A stretch of DNA of 11,607 nucleotides from Gammaproteobacteria bacterium (GTDB lineage Bacteria > Pseudomonadota > Gammaproteobacteria > Eutrophobiales > Eutrophobiaceae): the NCBI GenBank assembly GCA_018676275.1, contig JABHFC010000397.1:1-11607 (forward strand), given 5' to 3'. Of this stretch, positions 7,618-11,607 are shown piece after piece. Every line of letters starts with the position of its first letter. Position 1 is the first letter of the stretch. The notes beneath the pieces are model-generated. The model saw only the letters and a program-made list of their open reading frames with translations, searched no databases and had not been told where the DNA came from. The translations under genes were made by a program, and so were the position numbers.

Positions 7618-7631
7618 TTGACTTCGGTCAA
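7618..7631 (+). promoter_or_regulatory. Proximal FNR/DNR-type operator of the porin-nirS2 unit
   Basis: TTGACTTCGGTCAA is a perfect palindrome TTGAC-N4-GTCAA, the FNR-family layout with T to C changes in both half-sites. Its centre (7624.5) lies about -40 from the start predicted by the TCTAAT box, which is class II activator geometry. The symmetric change hints at preference for a DNR/NNR-type regulator over FNR, which is inference. Confidence 0.7.
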
Positions 7632-7651
7632 GATAATTTCACTAATTTGGA

Positions 7652-7657
7652 TCTAAT
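7652..7657 (+). promoter_or_regulatory. -10 element of the porin-nirS2 promoter
   Basis: TCTAAT matches TATAAT at five of six positions and lies 20 nt beyond the proximal operator. The predicted transcription start is about 7664, giving a leader of about 38 nt that ends in an AGGGGAA ribosome site (7691-7697). Confidence 0.55.
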
Positions 7658-7701
7658 CTCTGCGTACAAAATATTAAACATCCACTTTTTAGGGGAATTC
7701 A

Positions 7702-9030
7702 ATGAACAAACTAAGTGCATATACGCATAGATTCAAAGGAGTAATACAGCTTGTAGTGTTGCTAATTTTAACGCTGTCCTGGCAGGGAGCAGCTGCAGAA
7801 GAAGGTGAAGGTCCTTTCTGGAAAGCATTAACCAGTGGCAAGTTCGATTTTTCTGCGCGTTATCGTTACGAGCACGTAGATGATGATGCCGCCGCAAATG
7901 ATGCTGATGCTTCTACTATCAGAACAACACTGGGATATACCACGGGTAAATTCCACGGTATTGGCATGCGTCTTCTCGGACAGGATGTCAGAGATGTCTT
8001 TGTTGATGATTTTAATGATGCTACGGGCAGACCAAATTCGAAGACACGCTATGCCGTAGTTGCAGACCCATCAGAAACTGACATGTTAGAGGGTTATTTA
8101 AGTTATTCCGGTACCGGGGATTCAGTCCTGAAGGACACTACCCTGAAGCTCGGACGTCAGATAATTACTTATCGCGGTGCACCTTTTCATCGCTTTATGG
8201 GTACTGTGTTATGGCGTCAGAACTGGCAAAACCATGATGCCTTTACTCTGCAGAATAAATCTCTACCAAATACGACGATTAATTATGCCTATTCATGGAA
8301 CGTAAATCGTATTTTTACAGACAATGCGGTTGCCAGTGCCAAGGCTAACTTTGACAGCGATTCTCATTTCATCAACGTTAAATATGATGGTTTCAAATAC
8401 GCAAAACTGGAAGGCTATACCTACCTGCTTGATTTTGAAAATGCTGCCGCTCTGTCTACTGCAACCTATGGTGCGCGTATCAATGGCGCCTACCCGATGT
8501 CAGATACGATGAAGTTACTTTATGCTGGTGAATATGCTTCTCAGGATGATTATGGTAACAACCCTGTAAACGTCAGCGAAGATTACTACCTGGGTGAAGT
8601 AGGTATCAAGTTTACTCCAGGAAATGCTATCAAAGCTTTAATACTGAAAGTTGACTATGAAGTAATGACAGGTAATGGTACGAAATCATTCCTGACGCCA
8701 CTTGCAACAGGTCATGCTTTCCAGGGCTGGAATGATCGCTTTCTTGTCACACCTCCAGACGGTCTGGAAGATACATACGTCACTGCAGTCATGGTGGCTT
8801 TTGGTGCGAAGTTTATTGCTTCTTATCACATGATAGAATCAGATAATTTGAGTTATGATTATGGCAACGAACTTGATTTACTGGTAACGAAGACCTTTAA
8901 CAAGCATTACACCTTTGGCGCGAAAGTCGGTTTCTATGATGCTGACCGCAATGTAACCAACATTGCCCGCGGTGGAAATCGTGCTGCTGATGTTACCAAG
9001 ACCTGGATCTGGGCACAGATCAAGTTTTAG
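7702..9030 (+). CDS. Outer-membrane beta-barrel porin, alginate-export-like
   Basis: A 442-residue protein with a signal peptide (hydrophobic 13-28, probable cleavage after GAAA near 32). It is followed by repeated amphipathic beta-strand patterns rich in alternating aromatic and small residues, and it ends in IWAQIKF; a C-terminal phenylalanine is typical of barrels inserted by the Bam machinery. The opening strand (KFDFSARYRYEHVDD) and acidic loops resemble porins annotated with the alginate-export domain, a broad label that does not imply alginate transport. The start has a strong AGGGGAA ribosome site. The nirS2 gene begins 95 nt after its stop with no terminator between, so the two are probably co-transcribed from the promoter with two FNR-type operators. 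A role in nitrite or other small-anion entry is suggested by this linkage only. Confidence 0.85.
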   Translation: MNKLSAYTHRFKGVIQLVVLLILTLSWQGAAAEEGEGPFWKALTSGKFDFSARYRYEHVDDDAAANDADASTIRTTLGYTTGKFHGIGMRLLGQDVRDVFVDDFNDATGRPNSKTRYAVVADPSETDMLEGYLSYSGTGDSVLKDTTLKLGRQIITYRGAPFHRFMGTVLWRQNWQNHDAFTLQNKSLPNTTINYAYSWNVNRIFTDNAVASAKANFDSDSHFINVKYDGFKYAKLEGYTYLLDFENAAALSTATYGARINGAYPMSDTMKLLYAGEYASQDDYGNNPVNVSEDYYLGEVGIKFTPGNAIKALILKVDYEVMTGNGTKSFLTPLATGHAFQGWNDRFLVTPPDGLEDTYVTAVMVAFGAKFIASYHMIESDNLSYDYGNELDLLVTKTFNKHYTFGAKVGFYDADRNVTNIARGGNRAADVTKTWIWAQIKF

Positions 9031-9125
9031 GGGTCTGGCGAAGGTACAAACATAAGATTGTACAAATGTAATTATTTGAAGTGAGCAAAAGTAATAACTG
9101 AAAAATGAAACTGGGAGAAATAAAA

Positions 9126-10751
9126 ATGAGAATGAGTAATGGGTTTAAACATATTAAGTGGGCGCTTGGATTAGTCGGCATATCGCTGCTTTTCCTGAGT
9201 GGCACAGCAAGTGCTGCGGACAAAGCAGAGCCAACACTAAGTGAAGCAAAATTCGAAAGTTCGAAGACACTTTACTTCCAACGTTGCGCTGGCTGTCATG
9301 GTGTATTACGCAAGGGGGCAACAGGCAAAAGTCTTGAGCCGAAAGAAACCCGTAAGAAAGGCCAGAAGCGCCTGGAAAAAATTATTGCTCTTGGTACCGA
9401 GAAGGGTATGAATAATTTTGACGATATCTTTACCAAGGAAGAGATTAAAGATATGGCGACTTATATCCAGATGGAACCACCAGTTCCTGCGGAAATGTCA
9501 CTGGCTCTTATGAAGGAACGCTGGAAGACTTATGTTGCACCAAAAGATTATCCAACCAAGCCTATGCATAGTCTGAACTGGGAGAATTTCTTCCTCGTGA
9601 TACTGCGTGATGAAGGCAAAATCGGAATTATCGATGGCGATACCAAGAAAGTCGTTGCCAAGGTCGACACTGGTTATGCTATTCATGTGTTGAAAGAAAG
9701 CTCTGATGGTCGCTTCTGGTATACCCAGGGTCGTGACGGCAAGATGAGTAAAATAGATCTGTGGATGAGTCCTCCACGCGTAGTTGCCGACACACAAATG
9801 GCATACGATGCCCGTGATGTTGCGGTATCTCATTATGGCGAATGGAAAGACAAGTATGTTATCGGTGGTGGTTACTGGCCTCCTCATTTCGTTATTCTTG
9901 ACGCGAAAACCATGGAGCCACTTAAAGTCGTATCTACTCGTGGTGTTAATGTTGATGGCGAATATGTAAACGAAGCACGTGTTGCCGCTATCTACAATAC
10001 TCCTCATGCGCCAACCTGGATTGTAGCGATTAAGGAATTGGGGCAACTCTGGCAGGTGGACTACAGTGATATCGATAACCTGCGTATTGAGCAGATTAAA
10101 AGCCACAAGTTCTTGCATGACGGTTTCTTTGACCCAACTCAACGTTATTTTCAGATTGCGGCAAATGCCTCGAACCGTATAGAGGTTATGGACTCAGTTA
10201 CACGTAAATTTGTTGCCTCAATTGAGACAGGCAAGATGCCTCACCCGGGACCAGGTGCTAACTGGATTGATCCAAAGTGTGGTCCGGTTGCAGGTACAAC
10301 CCATCTTGGTGAAGGTAAGGTTACTGTCTGGGGTAATGATCCAAAGAACCATGCTAAAAATGCCTGGAAGATTTGCTACTCCATTGAAACAGATGGTCCT
10401 GGACTGTTTATCCGAACACATCCGAAGTCGGACTATGTATGGGCTGATCAGACCAAACATCCGGAACCTGAAGTACAACAAAGTGTGGTGGTGTTTGATA
10501 AGAAAACCCGTGAAGTCGTCAAGTATATTCGGGTAACTGAATATCCCAAGGCAGTAGCTGTACACCAGGAGTTTAACAAGGACGGTACCGAGGTTTGGGT
10601 TTCTGTCTGGGCACGTGGTGCAGGTGACCGTTCCAAAGGTGAAATCGTCATCTATGATGCGAAGACGCTGGAAGAGAAGACCCGTATAAAAGGGTTGGAA
10701 ACACCTACAGGCAAGTTCAACGTGTATAACCGTGTACATCATGTAACATAA
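9126..10751 (+). CDS. nirS2: Divergent second cytochrome cd1 (NirS paralogue)
   Basis: A 541-residue protein counted from the ATG at 9126, chosen over 9105 because GGGAGAA (9113-9119) sits 6 nt upstream and the protein then opens with a normal signal peptide (cleavage after ASA). The haem c domain has CAGCHGVLRKGATGK (C54, C57, H58) as in NirS, with axial M95. The d1 propeller keeps H187 (GYAIHV) and both catalytic-position histidines, H331 (FLHDG) and H373 (PHPGPG). It lacks the roughly 30-residue N-terminal arm that carries the tyrosine in NirS. PHPGRG has become PHPGPG, and the ASHEHPEF segment is replaced by NTPHAPTW. The C-terminus ends VYNRVHHVT. It is closer to NirS than to NirN in its haem c motif. 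It may reduce nitrite, act on another nitrogen oxide, or take part in haem d1 handling; the sequence does not decide. It is paired with an upstream porin and closed by a strong terminator. Confidence 0.92.
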   Translation: MRMSNGFKHIKWALGLVGISLLFLSGTASAADKAEPTLSEAKFESSKTLYFQRCAGCHGVLRKGATGKSLEPKETRKKGQKRLEKIIALGTEKGMNNFDDIFTKEEIKDMATYIQMEPPVPAEMSLALMKERWKTYVAPKDYPTKPMHSLNWENFFLVILRDEGKIGIIDGDTKKVVAKVDTGYAIHVLKESSDGRFWYTQGRDGKMSKIDLWMSPPRVVADTQMAYDARDVAVSHYGEWKDKYVIGGGYWPPHFVILDAKTMEPLKVVSTRGVNVDGEYVNEARVAAIYNTPHAPTWIVAIKELGQLWQVDYSDIDNLRIEQIKSHKFLHDGFFDPTQRYFQIAANASNRIEVMDSVTRKFVASIETGKMPHPGPGANWIDPKCGPVAGTTHLGEGKVTVWGNDPKNHAKNAWKICYSIETDGPGLFIRTHPKSDYVWADQTKHPEPEVQQSVVVFDKKTREVVKYIRVTEYPKAVAVHQEFNKDGTEVWVSVWARGAGDRSKGEIVIYDAKTLEEKTRIKGLETPTGKFNVYNRVHHVT

Positions 10752-10768
10752 AAGTAGTGAGCTTCAGG

Positions 10769-10803
10769 AAAAGGGCACGAAATTTGATTTCGTGCCCTTT
10801 TTT
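10769..10803 (+). terminator. Strong intrinsic terminator after nirS2
   Basis: A perfect 15-bp stem (10769-10783 with 10787-10801; AAAGGGCACGAAAT pairs with its complement) closes a TTG loop and runs into six T residues (10798-10803). It begins 17 nt after the nirS2 stop and separates the porin-nirS2 unit from the nirT-like gene. Confidence 0.93.
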
Positions 10804-10855
10804 ACATATAACAATAAACTAATTTTCTTTTGGCTATTACGGCGCAGAAAAAACT

Positions 10856-11607
10856 ATGTCACAACCAGATCAAGGTATTATTTCCAGTTTTTTAAATCGA
10901 AAACTGGTGTGGGGCACTACTCTAGGTGCGGCCATCTTTTTCATGCTCATCGGCGTCATTTTTTGGGGTGGATTCAATACGGGAATGGAAGCTACTAACA
11001 CGATGGAATTTTGTATTTCGTGTCATGAGATGGAAGAAAACGTCTACCGGGAATACAAAGGCACCATTCACGACTCTAATCGTAGCGGAGTAAGAGCCAG
11101 TTGCCCTGATTGCCACGTTCCACGTCCCTGGATTTACAAAATACAGCGTAAAATTCAGGCAAGTAATGAACTTATTCACAAGTTTCTCGGTACGATTGAC
11201 ACACCGGAGAAGTTTGAAGCACATCGCCTGCAGATGGCGAAAAGCGAATGGAAGCGAATGAAAAATTCCGACTCGAGGGAATGCAGAAATTGTCATGAAA
11301 TATCAACAATGGATCCGGCTACACAAAAACCCCGTGCGCGTAAACAGCATTACAACGCGATGAAAACTGGCCTGACCTGTATTGACTGTCACAAAGGTAT
11401 TGCGCATAAGAAAGTGCATGATCAATTAACTGAAGAAGAAATAGACGAGTTGGAGAAACCCAATCCTGCATTCATTCGTGAAATTCCTGCGGCTTACGAA
11501 CAGTTCATGAATGGTCCAAAAACGGAAATTAAAGAAGAGAAGAAAGAAGAAGTTGTGGAAGAAGTCGTCGCTGAAACAGCTGTTGCTACGGCACCTGTGG
11601 AGGAAAC
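10856..11607 (+). CDS. nirT: NapC/NirT-family tetrahaem cytochrome c (partial, C-terminus off the right edge)
   Basis: 250 codons are open to the window edge. One N-terminal membrane anchor (about 18-39) precedes a periplasmic domain with four haem c motifs: CISCH (53-57), CPDCH (83-87), CRNCH (143-147) and CIDCH (175-179, followed by KGIAH, typical of the family end). NapC/NirT proteins oxidise membrane quinol and pass electrons to periplasmic reductases, here presumably the cd1 proteins. Family members usually end near residue 200, but this one continues with a Glu/Lys-rich tail from about 224 that turns into an Ala/Val/Pro-rich linker, still open at the edge, suggesting a further domain or charged tail. 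The upstream in-frame stop (10820-10822) and lack of other ATGs fix the start; the ribosome site is weak. It lies just beyond the terminator after nirS2, with no clear promoter of its own. Confidence 0.94.
   Translation, partial: MSQPDQGIISSFLNRKLVWGTTLGAAIFFMLIGVIFWGGFNTGMEATNTMEFCISCHEMEENVYREYKGTIHDSNRSGVRASCPDCHVPRPWIYKIQRKIQASNELIHKFLGTIDTPEKFEAHRLQMAKSEWKRMKNSDSRECRNCHEISTMDPATQKPRARKQHYNAMKTGLTCIDCHKGIAHKKVHDQLTEEEIDELEKPNPAFIREIPAAYEQFMNGPKTEIKEEKKEEVVEEVVAETAVATAPVEE

Larger units (their letters stand above)
7337..7701. other. Intergenic regulatory region ahead of the porin gene (365 bp)
   Basis: It holds the end of the regulator transcript and the porin promoter. Two small inverted repeats, AAGCC/GGCTT (7489-7507) and GAAATTG/CAATTTC (7508-7528), could form a weak terminator, although only a short pyrimidine run (TTCCTTT) follows. 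Downstream lie two FNR-type palindromes, an AT-rich spacer and a -10 box. No open frame here shows gene-like features. Confidence 0.6.

Noticed and set aside
9105..9125. Earlier ATG for nirS2 at 9105
   Set aside because: No ribosome site is placed for it, while GGGAGAA lies at the proper distance from 9126 and gives a normal signal peptide.
9498..10142. Long minus-strand open frame inside nirS2
   Set aside because: It is a shadow of the real gene on the opposite strand, with no ribosome site or domain.
9126..10751. Identity of the second cd1 protein as NirN
   Set aside because: The NirS-type haem c segment and both catalytic-position histidines are retained, which favours a NirS paralogue; a phylogeny would settle it.

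Overview
The window looks like a chromosomal segment of a denitrifying proteobacterium, most likely a gammaproteobacterium. The evidence is a NirS with long stretches matching Pseudomonas-type cytochrome cd1 as I recall it, a DNR-like Crp/Fnr regulator, FNR-type operators with -10 boxes at the right distance, and a typical proteobacterial RecQ. Base composition is moderately AT-rich. No species can be named from the sequence alone.

Left third (1-3427, all minus strand): a threonine/serine dehydratase-like PLP enzyme, an HD-domain protein of the cyanamide hydratase-like type, and RecQ helicase running off the left edge. They are co-oriented with gaps of 84 and 112 nt and look like ordinary housekeeping or metabolic genes, with no visible link to the rest.

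Middle (3428-7336): a perfect FNR/ANR/DNR box (3588-3601) with a -10 element drives nirS, a canonical cytochrome cd1 nitrite reductase with every key haem ligand and catalytic histidine present. Directly behind its stop codon lies a 231-bp palindromic REP/MITE-like element. It is followed by a convergent gene for a membrane-anchored bacteriohemerythrin, and then by a divergent gene for a DNR-like regulator whose recognition helix carries the E-x-x-S-R signature expected to read TTGAT half-sites.

Right third (7337-11607): a second regulated unit encodes an outer-membrane beta-barrel porin and a second, divergent NirS paralogue. The promoter region carries two FNR-like palindromes (7560-7573 and 7618-7631), the nearer one at about -40 from a good -10 box. 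A strong intrinsic terminator (10769-10803) ends this unit. Next comes a NapC/NirT-type tetrahaem quinol dehydrogenase with an unusual charged C-terminal extension that is still open at the window edge.

Working model: under low oxygen with NO or nitrite present, the DNR-like protein (and/or an FNR/ANR elsewhere) switches on nirS and the porin-nirS2 unit. NirT would pass electrons from the quinol pool to the periplasmic cd1 proteins, and the porin would allow small-solute entry. The most interesting object is NirS2. It keeps all haem ligands and both catalytic histidines but lacks the N-terminal tyrosine-bearing arm and changes other active-site-region residues, so it may be a cd1 enzyme with altered chemistry or partner. 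The haem d1 biosynthesis genes are not in the window.
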